Positions 16,162 to 29,631 of a stretch of DNA of 64,000 bases are shown one piece after another. The stretch lies in NCBI RefSeq assembly GCF_963974575.1, contig NZ_CAXBBQ010000003.1:186001-250000 (forward strand). The letters run 5' to 3'. The position numbers and the translations under genes are program-made. Within the stretch, counting starts at the first letter, position 1. Every line of letters starts with the position of its first letter. This DNA comes from Sphingosinicella sp963974575. GTDB taxonomy: Bacteria > Pseudomonadota > Alphaproteobacteria > Sphingomonadales > Sphingomonadaceae. The notes under the pieces are model-generated. The model was not told the origin of the DNA. It worked only from the letters and a program-made list of their open reading frames with translations, and did not search any database.

Positions 16162-16479
16162 TTAGATTCCCGTGGTCACGTCGATCGACTCGCCTTCGGC
16201 GAGCGTCACGACGGCTTTCTTCGCGTCGGAGCGGATGTAGCGCTGACCCTTCCAGCGCTTCGTCTTGCCCTTGGCGATGAGCGTGTTCACGCCCTTCACC
16301 TTGACATCGAACAGCGCTTCGACCGCCGCCTTGATGGCGGGCTTGGTCGCGGTCTTCGCGACGTGGAACACAACCTGATTGTATTCCGACACCTGCGTCG
16401 ACTTCTCGGTGATGACCGGCGACAGGATCACGTCGTAGTGCTCCAGCGCGATCTCGGCCTTCTTCGCGGCTTTAGCCAT
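16162..16479 (-). CDS. rplW: 50S ribosomal protein L23
   Basis: 105 residues starting MAKAAKKAEIALEHYDVILS, with EKSTQVSEYNQVVFHVAKTA as the conserved core. A much longer open frame continues upstream but runs through rplD in another frame. The chosen ATG overlaps the rplD stop by eight bases. Confidence 0.96.
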   Translation of the reverse strand: MAKAAKKAEIALEHYDVILSPVITEKSTQVSEYNQVVFHVAKTATKPAIKAAVEALFDVKVKGVNTLIAKGKTKRWKGQRYIRSDAKKAVVTLAEGESIDVTTGI

Positions 16480-17092
16480 TGAAGCGCGCCTCCAGCTTTT
16501 CGACCGCCGACGTCGTGAGGACGAGCGTGTCGTGATTGAGGATGTCGTACACGTTCGCGCCGATGACCGGCAGCACGTCAACCTTGTAGAGGTTCGCGCA
16601 GGCCAGACGGAAGTTCGCGGGCGTGTCGCCGTCGATGAAGAGGCCGCTGGTGATCCCAAGCTTGCCGAGCTGCTCGCGCAGCGCCTTCGTCTTGGCATCC
16701 TTCAGCTCAAGGTCCTTGACGACGATGAGCTTGCCTTCCTTGGCCTTCGCCGACAGCGCGGTCTTGAGACCGAGGACGCGGATTTTCTTGTTCAGGCTCT
16801 GCTCGAACGAACGCGCACGCGGACCGTGGGCCTTGCCGCCGCCGATGAAGATCGGCGAACGACGGTTGCCGTGACGGGCCGTGCCGCCGCCCTTCTGGCG
16901 ACCGAACTTCTTGCCGGTGCGTGCAACATCCGAACGCTCACGCGCCGCGCGGGCATAGCCGCGACGGTTGGCGAGCTGCCAGTTGACGACGCGGTGCAGG
17001 ATGTCGGTGCGAAGTTCGAGACCGAAAATCTCGTCGTTCAGTTCGACATCACCAGCAGCTTTCGCGTCGAGGGTCTGTACCTTGATCTTCAT
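16472..17092 (-). CDS. rplD: 50S ribosomal protein L4
   Basis: 206 residues with the extended-loop region FGRQKGGGTARHGNRRSPIF that lines the exit tunnel. Located between rplC and rplW. Confidence 0.97.
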   Translation of the reverse strand: MKIKVQTLDAKAAGDVELNDEIFGLELRTDILHRVVNWQLANRRGYARAARERSDVARTGKKFGRQKGGGTARHGNRRSPIFIGGGKAHGPRARSFEQSLNKKIRVLGLKTALSAKAKEGKLIVVKDLELKDAKTKALREQLGKLGITSGLFIDGDTPANFRLACANLYKVDVLPVIGANVYDILNHDTLVLTTSAVEKLEARFNG

Positions 17093-17094
17093 GT

Positions 17095-17844
17095 TCAGCC
17101 CTCCTGGCCGTCGGCGGCGGTTTCGACCGTCTCGGCCGGAGCCTCGGCGGGGGCCGCTTCATTGTTGTTCGCAGAACGGATGCCGGCCGGATACGGAGCC
17201 TCGCCAGGACGCGCCACCTTCACGGCGTCGCGAACTTCGAGCCAGCCGCCCTTGTGACCGGGGACCGAACCCTTGACGAAGATCAGACCGCGCGCGACGT
17301 CGGTGCCGACGATCTCGAGGTTCTGCTGCGTGCGGTTGCGGGCGCCCATGTGGCCGGCCATCTTCTTGTTCTTGAAGACCTTGCCCGGATCCTGGCGGTT
17401 ACCCGTCGAACCGTGCGAACGGTGCGAGACCGAAACGCCGTGCGTCGCGCGCAGACCGCCGAAACCCCAACGCTTCATGGCGCCGGCGAAGCCTTTGCCC
17501 TGCGTGGAGCCGGTGATGTCGACATACTGACCCGCGATGAAATGGTCAGCCGAAAGTTCGGCCCCCACATCGACGAGCGCATCTTCCGTGACACGGAATT
17601 CGACAACCTGCGCCTTCGGCTCGACTTCGGCCTTGCCGAAGTGGCCGCGCTGCGGCTTGGCGACGTTCTTAACCTTCGCGGTGCCGGCACCGAGCTGGAG
17701 CGCGACGTAGCCGTCGCGGTCCTCGGTACGCTGTGCAACGACCTGACAACCTTCAAGGCTGAGGACCGTCACAGGAACGTGCCGGCCGTCGTCCTTGAAC
17801 AGCCGGGTCATTCCCACCTTCTTTGCGATCACGCCAGTGCGCAT
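17095..17844 (-). CDS. rplC: 50S ribosomal protein L3 with an acidic C-terminal tail
   Basis: 249 residues. The L3 signature is visible as GFAGAMKRWGFGGLRATHG. It ends in an Ala/Glu-rich tail (about 25 residues, ending ETAADGQEG) that goes beyond the E. coli length of 209. Only two bases separate it from rplD. Confidence 0.96.
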   Translation of the reverse strand: MRTGVIAKKVGMTRLFKDDGRHVPVTVLSLEGCQVVAQRTEDRDGYVALQLGAGTAKVKNVAKPQRGHFGKAEVEPKAQVVEFRVTEDALVDVGAELSADHFIAGQYVDITGSTQGKGFAGAMKRWGFGGLRATHGVSVSHRSHGSTGNRQDPGKVFKNKKMAGHMGARNRTQQNLEIVGTDVARGLIFVKGSVPGHKGGWLEVRDAVKVARPGEAPYPAGIRSANNNEAAPAEAPAETVETAADGQEG

Positions 17845-17906
17845 GATCTTGTTCCTTCCTCTTCAGAGGCCCACTCCGCGGAGCGGGCTTGAGTTAAAAC
17901 GTCAGG

Positions 17907-18221
<315 letters not shown>

Positions 18222-18280
18222 GCGGGTACCCGTTCAAACCTTTATTCGGCCGACCAATTCGGCCTTCTCAATCCAACCGG

Positions 18281-18320
18281 CAAAAGCAAACCGGTCCGGC
18301 ACGTTTTCGTGCCGGACCGG
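18281..18320 (-). terminator. Rho-independent terminator after tuf
   Basis: A perfect 13-bp stem (CCGGTCCGGCACG and its complement) with a four-base loop is followed on the minus strand by TTTGCTTTT. It starts 15 bases after the tuf stop and ends the rpsL-rpsG-fusA-tuf transcript, at least in part. Confidence 0.9.
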
Positions 18321-18334
18321 CGATATGCTTTCGC

Positions 18335-19525
<1,191 letters not shown>

Positions 19526-19591
19526 GTCTCTAACCCTCTTGTCTTCTGCTGTCCCTGGCCTCGCGGCCAATTCCGATTGCCAACCAAATTA

Positions 19592-21667
19592 TCAGGCGAG
19601 CTTCGCCTTGACTTCCTCGGCGACGTTCGCCGGGACTTCCTCGTAATGACTGAACTGCATCGTGTACTGCGCCCGGCCCTGCGAGAAAGAACGGAGCTGG
19701 TTGACGTACCCGAACATGTTCGCCAGCGGCACGATCGCCTCGACCACCTGTGCGTTGCCGCGGCTGTCGGTGCCCTGGATCTGGCCGCGCCGCGAATTGA
19801 GATCGCCGATGACGTCGCCCATGAACTCCTCAGGCGTCACCACCTCGACCTTCATCACCGGCTCGAGCAGCTTGATGCCGGCCTTCTGGGCCGCTTCGCG
19901 CATGGCGCCGCGACCCGTGATTTCGAACGCCATCGCCGACGAGTCGACGTCATGGTAGGCGCCGTCCGTCAGCGTCGCGGTGAAGTCGATGATCGGGAAG
20001 CCGATCAGCGAACCCGAAGCCGCGACCTCGCGAATGCCCTTCTCGACCGAAGGAATGTATTCGCGCGGAACGTTGCCGCCCTTGACCTCGTCGACGAAAA
20101 GCACGCCCTGGCCGCGTTCACCCGGCTCGACCGTCATCTTCACGCGGCCGAATTGACCCGAACCGCCTGACTGCTTTTTGTGCGTGTAGTCGATATCGAC
20201 CTTGCGCGCGAGCGATTCTCGGTACGCCACCTGCGGCGCGCCGACGTTCGCCTCGACCTTGAACTCACGCTTCATGCGATCGACCAGGATTTCGAGGTGA
20301 AGCTCGCCCATGCCCTTGATGATGGTCTGGCCGCTTTCCATGTCCGACGACACGCGGAAGCTCGGGTCTTCCTGCGCGAGACGATTGAGCGCGATGCCCA
20401 TCTTCTCCTGGTCAGCCTTGGTCTTCGGTTCGACCGCGACCTCGATGACCGGATCCGGGAACTCCATGCGCTCCAGGATGATCGGCGCGTTCGGCGCACA
20501 GAGCGTTTCGCCGGTGGTCACTTCCTTGAGACCGACGAGCGCCACGATGTCGCCCGCGTAGGCTTCCTTGATGTCTTCACGCTCGTTCGCGTGCATCAGG
20601 AGCATACGGCCGATCTTTTCCTTCTTGTCCTTCACCGAGTTGAGCACGGTGGAGGAACCCTCGAGCTTGCCCGAGTAGATGCGCGCGAAGGTGAGCGTGC
20701 CGACGAACGGGTCGGTCATGATCTTGAACGCCAGCGCCGAGAACGGCTCGCTGTCGTCGGCCTTGCGGGTATCGACCGTCTCGCCGTCGAGCTTGACGCC
20801 CTGCACGGCCGGCACGTCGAGCGGGCTCGGCAGATAGTCGACGACGGCGTCGAGCAGCGGCTGCACACCCTTGTTCTTGAACGCCGAACCGCACAGCACC
20901 GGCACGAACGCGAAGTTCAGCGTACCCTTGCGGATCAGCGCCTTCAGCGTAGCGGCATCGGGAACGTTGCCTTCGAGGTAGGCTTCCATGACGGCATCGT
21001 CCTGCTCGACGGCCATCTCGATGAGTTCCTGGCGGGCCAGCTCGGCGGCGTCCTTGAGCTCGGCCGGGATGTCCGAATATTCGAACTTCGCGCCCAGCGA
21101 TTCCTCGAGCCAGATGATCGCGCGGTTTTCGACGAGGTCGACGAGGCCCTTGAACGAGCTTTCGATGCCGATCGGAAGATACAGCACCAGCGGACGCGCA
21201 CCCAGACGATCCTTGATCATCTGCACGCAGCGTTCGAAGTTGGCACCGGTGCGGTCGAGCTTGTTGACGAAGCACATCCGCGGAACCTTGTACTTGTCCG
21301 CCTGGCGCCACACCGTCTCCGACTGCGGCTCCACGCCGGCAACGCCGTCGAAGCACGCGACAGCACCGTCGAGCACGCGAAGGCTGCGCTCGACTTCAAT
21401 CGTGAAGTCGACGTGGCCGGGCGTATCGATGATGTTGATGCGGTGATCGTTCCAGAAACAGGTCGTCGCGGCAGACGTGATCGTGATGCCGCGCTCTTGC
21501 TCCTGCTCCATCCAGTCCATCGTCGCCGTGCCTTCGTGCACTTCGCCGATCTTGTAGGACTTGCCGGTGTAATAGAGGATTCGCTCGGTTGTCGTCGTCT
21601 TACCGGCATCAATGTGGGCCATGATGCCGATGTTGCGATATTTATCGAGCGGATGGCTGCGGGCCAT
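19592..21667 (-). CDS. fusA: Translation elongation factor G
   Basis: 691 residues. GTPase motifs AHIDAGKTTTTERILYY (G1), DTPGHVDF (G3) and NKLD (G4) are intact, followed by domains II-V. It translocates tRNA and mRNA. Located between rpsG and tuf as in the canonical str operon. Confidence 0.98.
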   Translation of the reverse strand: MARSHPLDKYRNIGIMAHIDAGKTTTTERILYYTGKSYKIGEVHEGTATMDWMEQEQERGITITSAATTCFWNDHRINIIDTPGHVDFTIEVERSLRVLDGAVACFDGVAGVEPQSETVWRQADKYKVPRMCFVNKLDRTGANFERCVQMIKDRLGARPLVLYLPIGIESSFKGLVDLVENRAIIWLEESLGAKFEYSDIPAELKDAAELARQELIEMAVEQDDAVMEAYLEGNVPDAATLKALIRKGTLNFAFVPVLCGSAFKNKGVQPLLDAVVDYLPSPLDVPAVQGVKLDGETVDTRKADDSEPFSALAFKIMTDPFVGTLTFARIYSGKLEGSSTVLNSVKDKKEKIGRMLLMHANEREDIKEAYAGDIVALVGLKEVTTGETLCAPNAPIILERMEFPDPVIEVAVEPKTKADQEKMGIALNRLAQEDPSFRVSSDMESGQTIIKGMGELHLEILVDRMKREFKVEANVGAPQVAYRESLARKVDIDYTHKKQSGGSGQFGRVKMTVEPGERGQGVLFVDEVKGGNVPREYIPSVEKGIREVAASGSLIGFPIIDFTATLTDGAYHDVDSSAMAFEITGRGAMREAAQKAGIKLLEPVMKVEVVTPEEFMGDVIGDLNSRRGQIQGTDSRGNAQVVEAIVPLANMFGYVNQLRSFSQGRAQYTMQFSHYEEVPANVAEEVKAKLA

Positions 21668-21686
21668 TGCGATCAGTCCTTAATCT

Positions 21687-22157
21687 TTACCAGCGGTAGT
21701 GCGCGAAGGCGCGGTTCGCCTCGGCCATACGGTGGGTGTCTTCGCGCTTCTTCACGGCGGTACCGCGGTTCTGCGAGGCGTCCATCAGTTCACCCGAAAG
21801 GCGCGCCGACATTGTGTTCTCGCTGCGGTTGCGCGCGGCCGAGATCAGCCAGCGGATCGCCAGCGCCTGCGAACGGTCCGGACGCACCTCGACGGGCACC
21901 TGATAGGTCGCGCCACCGACGCGGCGGCTGCGGACCTCGATGCCCGGCTTCACGTTGTTGAGCGCGTCGTGGAAGATCCCAACCGGGTCCTTCTTCATCT
22001 TCGATTCGATGTTGTCGAGCGCGGTATAGACGATCGTTTCGGCGACCGACTTCTTGCCCTGATACATCACGAGGTTCATGAACTTCGTGAGCGTGACATC
22101 CCCGAAGCGGGGATCGGGGAGAATTTCGCGCTTCTCCGGACGGCGACGACGAGCCAT
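21687..22157 (-). CDS. rpsG: 30S ribosomal protein S7
   Basis: 156 residues, MARRRRPEKREILPDPRFGD at the start, the S7 signature, and the C-terminal MAEANRAFAHYRW. Only 12 bases separate it from rpsL, so the long intercistronic S7-binding site known in E. coli has no room here. Confidence 0.97.
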   Translation of the reverse strand: MARRRRPEKREILPDPRFGDVTLTKFMNLVMYQGKKSVAETIVYTALDNIESKMKKDPVGIFHDALNNVKPGIEVRSRRVGGATYQVPVEVRPDRSQALAIRWLISAARNRSENTMSARLSGELMDASQNRGTAVKKREDTHRMAEANRAFAHYRW

Positions 22158-22169
22158 TTCTCTAGTTCC

Positions 22170-22541
22170 TTACTTAGGCCGCTTGGCGCCGTACTTCGAA
22201 CGGCTCTGCTTGCGATCCTTGACGCCCTGGGTGTCAAGAACGCCGCGCAGCACGTGGTAACGCACGCCCGGCAAATCCTTTACGCGGCCGCCGCGAATAA
22301 GCACCACCGAGTGCTCCTGAAGGTTGTGGCCTTCACCCGGGATGTAGCCGATCACTTCAAAACCGTTGGTCAGACGAATCTTGGCCACCTTGCGGAGCGC
22401 CGAGTTCGGCTTCTTCGGGGTCGTCGTGTAGACGCGCGTGCATACGCCGCGCTTCTGCGGATTCGCTTCGAGCGCCGGCACCTTGTTGCGCGCCTTCTGC
22501 GGATTCCGACCCTTGCGGACCAGCTGGTTGATCGTCGGCAT
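22170..22541 (-). CDS. rpsL: 30S ribosomal protein S12
   Basis: 123 residues. The streptomycin-target region TTPKKPNSALRKVAKIRL and the second site GGRVKDLPGVRYHVLRG are both of the wild-type form: Lys in PKKPNS and Lys in GGRVKD. First gene of the str operon, behind a leader of about 220 bases. Confidence 0.97.
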   Translation of the reverse strand: MPTINQLVRKGRNPQKARNKVPALEANPQKRGVCTRVYTTTPKKPNSALRKVAKIRLTNGFEVIGYIPGEGHNLQEHSVVLIRGGRVKDLPGVRYHVLRGVLDTQGVKDRKQSRSKYGAKRPK

Positions 22542-22761
22542 TAACGCTTCAGCCTCTTGTTTCCAAATCCATGCAAGCCTTCAGGGCCAGCCGCGCGCAA
22601 AGCGTCCGCGATCGATTCGCGGACAAATGCAAACGGTCCCGGCGGGTACCTTAACGGCCCCACCCGGACCCTTATTTCGCGGCCTTGCGGCCTATCAGCT
22701 CTAAAAACCCGTTCCAGGACAGCGTCTAGGACGAACGCCTACCACCAGCCCGCGAGTACGG
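22542..22761 (-). promoter_or_regulatory. Untranslated leader of the str operon with hairpins
   Basis: If transcription starts at the promoter just upstream, rpsL has a leader of about 220 bases. It contains an 8-bp perfect stem at 22604-22624 (GTCCGCGA, five-base loop) and a short GGCC-GCAA-GGCC hairpin near 22680. No known ribosomal-protein binding site or riboswitch is recognised, and no T-run marks an attenuator. Confidence 0.45.
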
Positions 22762-22767
22762 GCGCGG

Positions 22768-22796
22768 CTTATATGCGCGCCTCCCCCCAAGGTCAA
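22768..22796 (-). promoter_or_regulatory. Strong promoter of the rpsL-rpsG-fusA-tuf operon
   Basis: On the minus strand, TTGACC and TATAAG are separated by exactly 17 bases. This is one of the closest consensus promoters in the window and is placed upstream of a highly expressed operon. Confidence 0.85.
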
Positions 22797-22837
22797 CGGC
22801 TTTTGTGACGGTTCTCCGCGGGTCTTCGGCGATGCGC

Positions 22838-24100
22838 TCAGCGCGCATCTTTCACGATGTCGCCGCCCTTCATAACGAAAGGAACATTCGCGAGCAGCGT
22901 GACGTCCGCAGTCGGGTCGCCGGAGACCGCGATGAGGTCCCCGTAGCGGCCCGGTGCGATCGCGCCGACGTCCGATTCGCGGCCCAGCGCCTCGGCGGCA
23001 TTCCGCGTCGCCGCGCGGATCGCATCGATCGGCGTCATGCCGTAGTCCACCATCACGCGGAACTGCTTCCCGACCTCCGCATGGGGCATCACGCCCGCGT
23101 CGGACGCGAACACCATCTTCACGCCCGCCTTGTGTGCCGCACGGAAGCCGTCGCGCTGGATCTGGGCGATCTCGCGGTCTTTCCGCAGATTGTCCTCCAG
23201 CACGCCGTTCTTGCGCCCCTCAGCCTGCGTATACTCGGTATTATAGATGTCCATCGCCAGCACCGCGCCGCGCTCCTTGGCGAGGCGTATGCCTTCGGCG
23301 TCGATGAGGCTGGCGTGCTCGATCGTGTCGATGCCGGCGCGAATCGCCGCCTTGATGCCCGAGGTGCCGTGCGCGTGCGCGGCGACCTTCAGGCCCCACA
23401 TGTGCGCCTCGTCCGCGATGGCGCGAAGCTCCCCTTCGGAGAGCTGCTGCTGGCCGGGTTCGGTGTTGCGCGAAAAGACGCCGCCCGTGGCGCACACCTT
23501 GATGACCTCCGCGCCGTACTTGCGCTGCTCGCGCACGCGCAGGCGAAGTTCATCGGGCGAATCGCCAACGGCTTCGCCTTTGCGGTGGAACGACGGTGGA
23601 TAGAATGTCTCGTCGCAGTGGCCACCGGTGGCGCCGAGCGCATAAGCGGCGGGAACGACTCGCGGCCCCGTCGCGAAGCCTTCCTCGATCGCCTGCTTGA
23701 TGCCGACGTCCGAATAGCCGGCCGAGCCGACGTTGCGGACGGTCGTGAAGCCCGCGTCCAGCATGGCGCGCGCATTCGCCGCGCCCACCACGGTCCAGAA
23801 GCTGTCGGTGAAGACGAGGCTGTTGTAGCCGCCGTAAATGGGGGCACTGTCCAGGTGGACATGCATGTCGATGAGGCCGGGCACGAGCGTCATGCCGGGC
23901 AGGTCGACCCGTTTCGCGTCTGCCGGGATGCCCGCACCACCGGATACGGAGACAATACGCCCGTCGGTGATCACCACCACCGGGTTCTCCACCATCCTTC
24001 CGGCAACGACATCGACCATGCGGTCTGCGGTGACGACAACGGTTTCCGCCTGCGCCGTGCCTGAAAGCAGCGCGGCGGCGGCAAGTGCCAGTTTCAGCAT
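22838..24100 (-). CDS. Exported metal-dependent amidohydrolase (imidazolonepropionase-like / Xaa-Pro dipeptidase family)
   Basis: 420 residues. A signal peptide (MLKLALAAAALLSGTAQA) is followed by an amidohydrolase barrel with the metal motif PGLIDMHVHLDS. Further likely ligands are the Lys in AEVIKVCATGG, the His residues in KVAAHAHG and IEHASLI, and Asp in FASDAGV. Relatives hydrolyse dipeptides or organophosphates in the periplasm; the true substrate is unknown. I used the ATG that starts the signal peptide; the open frame extends 46 codons further but into secA. It starts 25 bases after secA and may be transcribed with it. Confidence 0.85.
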   Translation of the reverse strand: MLKLALAAAALLSGTAQAETVVVTADRMVDVVAGRMVENPVVVITDGRIVSVSGGAGIPADAKRVDLPGMTLVPGLIDMHVHLDSAPIYGGYNSLVFTDSFWTVVGAANARAMLDAGFTTVRNVGSAGYSDVGIKQAIEEGFATGPRVVPAAYALGATGGHCDETFYPPSFHRKGEAVGDSPDELRLRVREQRKYGAEVIKVCATGGVFSRNTEPGQQQLSEGELRAIADEAHMWGLKVAAHAHGTSGIKAAIRAGIDTIEHASLIDAEGIRLAKERGAVLAMDIYNTEYTQAEGRKNGVLEDNLRKDREIAQIQRDGFRAAHKAGVKMVFASDAGVMPHAEVGKQFRVMVDYGMTPIDAIRAATRNAAEALGRESDVGAIAPGRYGDLIAVSGDPTADVTLLANVPFVMKGGDIVKDAR

Positions 24101-24125
24101 TTCACCCCCCCTTGGAAGCGAAGGC

Positions 24126-26798
<2,673 letters not shown>

Positions 26799-26854
26799 GG
26801 GGTACCTTGTGCGCAAAGGGCGGGGCCGCACAGGCGGGCCCCAACATCGCCGCC

Positions 26855-26883
26855 GACATAGGAACGGTGCGCTTTATAGTCAA
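26855..26883 (-). promoter_or_regulatory. Promoter of secA
   Basis: On the minus strand, TTGACT and TATGTC are spaced 17 bases apart, with a start point near 26848. This gives a leader of about 50 bases for secA. The rest of the 217-base gap up to cueR shows no other clear element. Confidence 0.7.
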
Positions 26884-27015
26884 TGAATCCGGGTCTCGGG
26901 AATCTGCGGCCCGGCGGCTTCCCGCACCCAGGGGCACCTGTCGGCGGCATGTCTACAACCGCGCGCAGGCGACGGCATTGCCACCGTAACGCCCTGCTTC
27001 GCAGCACGTCGCCGT

Positions 27016-27411
27016 TCAGTTCATCTTCGCCGCGAGCGCATCGATAATCGGGCAGTCGGGGCGAGAGTCGCCGTGGCAACCCTTTGCCAAATGGATGAGC
27101 GTGCTACGCATCGCTTCGATCGCCTTCATCTTCTTGCCGAGCGCCTCTGCCTGCTGCAGCGCGAGGCGCTTAACGTCGGCGCTGCTGCGCTCCCGGTCGG
27201 ACCAGAGCGCGAGCAGCGTGCGGATTTCCTCGATGCCGAAGCCGAGATCGCGCGCGTTGGCGATGAAACGAAGGCGGTGCACGTCGTCCTCGCCATAGTC
27301 CCGGTAGCCCGAGTCCCGGCGCGGCGGCAACGGGATGAGGCCGATGCCTTCGTAATGGCGGATCATGCGCTGGCTGACGCCGCTTTTCTTCGATACCGCG
27401 CCGATGTTCAC
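27016..27411 (-). CDS. cueR: CueR-type copper-responsive MerR regulator
   Basis: 131 residues from a GTG that overlaps the copA stop (GTGA). The N-terminal MerR helix-turn-helix (IGAVSKKSGVSQRMIRHYEG) is followed by a dimerisation helix. The metal loop CHGDSRPDC has two Cys exactly eight positions apart, as in E. coli CueR (C112, C120), which indicates sensing of monovalent copper, silver or gold. It is the last gene of copA-cueR and should act at the two operators in the copA/oxidase intergenic region. Confidence 0.92.
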   Translation of the reverse strand: MNIGAVSKKSGVSQRMIRHYEGIGLIPLPPRRDSGYRDYGEDDVHRLRFIANARDLGFGIEEIRTLLALWSDRERSSADVKRLALQQAEALGKKMKAIEAMRSTLIHLAKGCHGDSRPDCPIIDALAAKMN

Positions 27412-29573
27412 AGTCTCGCCCCCCTCAGCCGAAGCGCATTGCCGATCACCGTGACCGAGCTCAGCGACATGGCCGCCCCGGCGATCATCGGGCTCAACAG
27501 CAGCCCGAACACCGGATAGAGCACGCCCGCCGCGATCGGAACGCCCGCCGCATTGAACACGAACGAGAAGAACAGGTTCTGGCGGATGTTGCGCATCACG
27601 GCGCGGCTGAGGCGACGCGCGCGGACGATGCCGCGAAGGTCGCCCTTCACGAGCGTGACGGAAGCGCTTTCCATGGCAACATCCGTGCCGGTACCCATCG
27701 CGATGCCGACGTTCGCGGCAGCGAGCGCGGGCGCATCGTTGATGCCGTCTCCGGCCATCGCGACGACATGCCCCTCGGCGCGCAGGCGCTCGACGGCCTT
27801 CTGTTTGTCGGCGGGCAGCACGTCGGCGATCACCACGTCGATACCGCCGATCCGCTTCGCCACGGCTTCGGCGGTCTTCCTGTTGTCGCCGGTGAGCATG
27901 ACGATGTGCAGCCCTTCGCGCTTGAGGTCCGCGATGGCTTCCGACGCGCTTTCCTTCACCGGATCGGCCACCGCGAGGAAGCCCGCGAAGGCGCCGTCGA
28001 TGGCGAGGTACATCACGCCCTCGCCCGACGCGCGCCGGGCGTCCGCCTTCGCGTCGAGTGCCGACGTATCGAGGCCCGCCATCATCGCGCGGTTGCCGAG
28101 ACTGACGCGGCGGCCGTCCACCATCCCCGAGACGCCCTTGCCGGTTTCGGATGCGAAATCGCTGACATCGCCCAGAACAAGCCCGCGCTCCTCCGCGGCA
28201 TCGACAATCGCGGCGGCGAGCGGATGCTCGCTTCCGCGCTCCACCGATGCGGCGAGGCGCAGCATATCGTCGTGGTCGGCACCTTCGATGCCGACGAGGC
28301 GCGGCTTGCCGAGCGTCAGCGTGCCGGTCTTGTCGACGACAAGTGAGTCGACCTTTTCCATGCGCTCCAGCGCTTCGGCGTTGCGGACGAGCACGCCCGC
28401 CGCCGCGCCGCGCCCGGTGCCGACCATGATCGACATCGGCGTCGCGAGCCCGAGCGCGCAGGGGCAGGCGATGATGAGCACCGAAACGCCCGCGACGAGC
28501 GCGTGGGCGAGGCGCGGCTCCGGCCCCACAAACAGCCACACGGCGAAGGCGAGCACCGCGATCAGCACCACGGCGGGAACGAACCAGCCCGAAACCGTGT
28601 CGGCAAGGCTCTGGATCGGCGCGCGCGAACGCTGTGCTTCCGCCACCATGCGCACGATCTGCGCGAGCATCGTATCGCTGCCGACGCGCGACGCGCGGAC
28701 GACGAGCATCCCGGTGCCGTTCACCGTCGCGCCCGTCACCGCGTCGCCCGTGGCCTTTTCGGCAGGTACAGGCTCCCCGGTGAGCATCGATTCGTCGACC
28801 GACGAGCGCCCTTCCTCGACGATGCCGTCCACGGGAATCTTCTCGCCGGGGCGTACGCGGAGCAGATCGCCGACGGCGATGTGGCCGATGTCCACATCCG
28901 CCTCACTGCCATCCGGTGCTATCCGCCGTGCGTGTTTCGGCGCAAGGCCGAGCAGCGCCTTGATCGCCTTGCCGGTCGCGGCGCGGGCGCGCAGCTCGAG
29001 CACCTGCCCGAGCAGCACAAGTGCGACGATGACCGCTGCCGCCTCGAAATACACCGGGACCTGACCATGCATCGTGTGCAGGCTTGCGGGAAACAGGCCG
29101 GGCGCGAGCGTTGCGACGACGCTGTAGGCATAGGCCACCCCGACGCCGAGGCCGATGAGCGTGAACATGTTGAGATTGCGCGTGCGGACCGAAGCGATGG
29201 CCCGCTCGAAGAACGGCAGCCCCGCCCACAGCACCACGGGCGTCGCGAGCGCGAGCTGGACGAACACCATCGTGCGCATCGGCAGCAGGTGCCAGCCGAG
29301 CATGTCCGTGCCCATCGCCAGCACGAACAGCGGCAGCGCGAGCGCGGCGGCGACCCAAAATCGCCGCGTGAAATCGATCAGCTCAGGGTTGGGCGCGTCG
29401 TCGAGCGAGGGCGACTCGGGCTCCAGCGCCATGCCGCAGATCGGGCACGTACCCGGCCCGTCCTGTCGGATTTGCGGGTGCATCGGGCAGATCCACATGA
29501 CGCCGGGCGCCACGGTTGCGGGGTCTACCGGCATACTCTGTTGATGATCGTGGTGTTTGCAGCAATCGGACAC
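27408..29573 (-). CDS. copA: Copper-exporting P1B-type ATPase
   Basis: 721 residues. The N-terminal heavy-metal-binding domain has CPMHP and CPICGM (residues about 28-48) instead of the usual CxxC HMA domain. Actuator TGEPVPAEK follows. The membrane metal site is Cys370-Pro-Cys372, which marks P1B-1 (Cu+) pumps. The phosphorylated Asp414 is in DKTGTLT, and GDGINDAPAL forms the hinge. It exports cytoplasmic Cu+. The GTG start is preceded by GAGGAGA. Transcribed from a CueR-type promoter. Confidence 0.95.
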   Translation of the reverse strand: MSDCCKHHDHQQSMPVDPATVAPGVMWICPMHPQIRQDGPGTCPICGMALEPESPSLDDAPNPELIDFTRRFWVAAALALPLFVLAMGTDMLGWHLLPMRTMVFVQLALATPVVLWAGLPFFERAIASVRTRNLNMFTLIGLGVGVAYAYSVVATLAPGLFPASLHTMHGQVPVYFEAAAVIVALVLLGQVLELRARAATGKAIKALLGLAPKHARRIAPDGSEADVDIGHIAVGDLLRVRPGEKIPVDGIVEEGRSSVDESMLTGEPVPAEKATGDAVTGATVNGTGMLVVRASRVGSDTMLAQIVRMVAEAQRSRAPIQSLADTVSGWFVPAVVLIAVLAFAVWLFVGPEPRLAHALVAGVSVLIIACPCALGLATPMSIMVGTGRGAAAGVLVRNAEALERMEKVDSLVVDKTGTLTLGKPRLVGIEGADHDDMLRLAASVERGSEHPLAAAIVDAAEERGLVLGDVSDFASETGKGVSGMVDGRRVSLGNRAMMAGLDTSALDAKADARRASGEGVMYLAIDGAFAGFLAVADPVKESASEAIADLKREGLHIVMLTGDNRKTAEAVAKRIGGIDVVIADVLPADKQKAVERLRAEGHVVAMAGDGINDAPALAAANVGIAMGTGTDVAMESASVTLVKGDLRGIVRARRLSRAVMRNIRQNLFFSFVFNAAGVPIAAGVLYPVFGLLLSPMIAGAAMSLSSVTVIGNALRLRGARL

Positions 29574-29594
29574 TGAAAATCTCCTCTTGCCAGC

Positions 29595-29625
29595 ACATTG
29601 AACCTTTACACGATGTGAGGGTCAA
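29595..29625 (-). promoter_or_regulatory. CueR operator/promoter of copA-cueR
   Basis: On the minus strand, TTGACC and CAATGT are 19 bases apart. The long spacer is the hallmark of MerR-family promoters, which need regulator distortion to open. The spacer contains a 21-bp imperfect dyad at 29602-29622, ACCctcACA-TCG-TGTaaaGGT, as expected for CueR. Confidence 0.88.
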
Positions 29626-29631
29626 GAGCCC

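Noticed and set aside
22158..22169. S7 autoregulatory site between rpsL and rpsG
   Set aside because: The gap is only 12 bases, too short for the known structure.
27016..28539. Apparent 507-residue fusion of a repetitive basic domain to the MerR regulator
   Set aside because: The N-terminal two-thirds is a frame-shifted reading of copA. The true MerR protein starts at the GTG overlapping the copA stop.
27409..29573. Horizontally acquired copper island
   Set aside because: No integrase, transposase, repeats or tRNA boundary is visible, and base composition looks like the neighbouring core genes.
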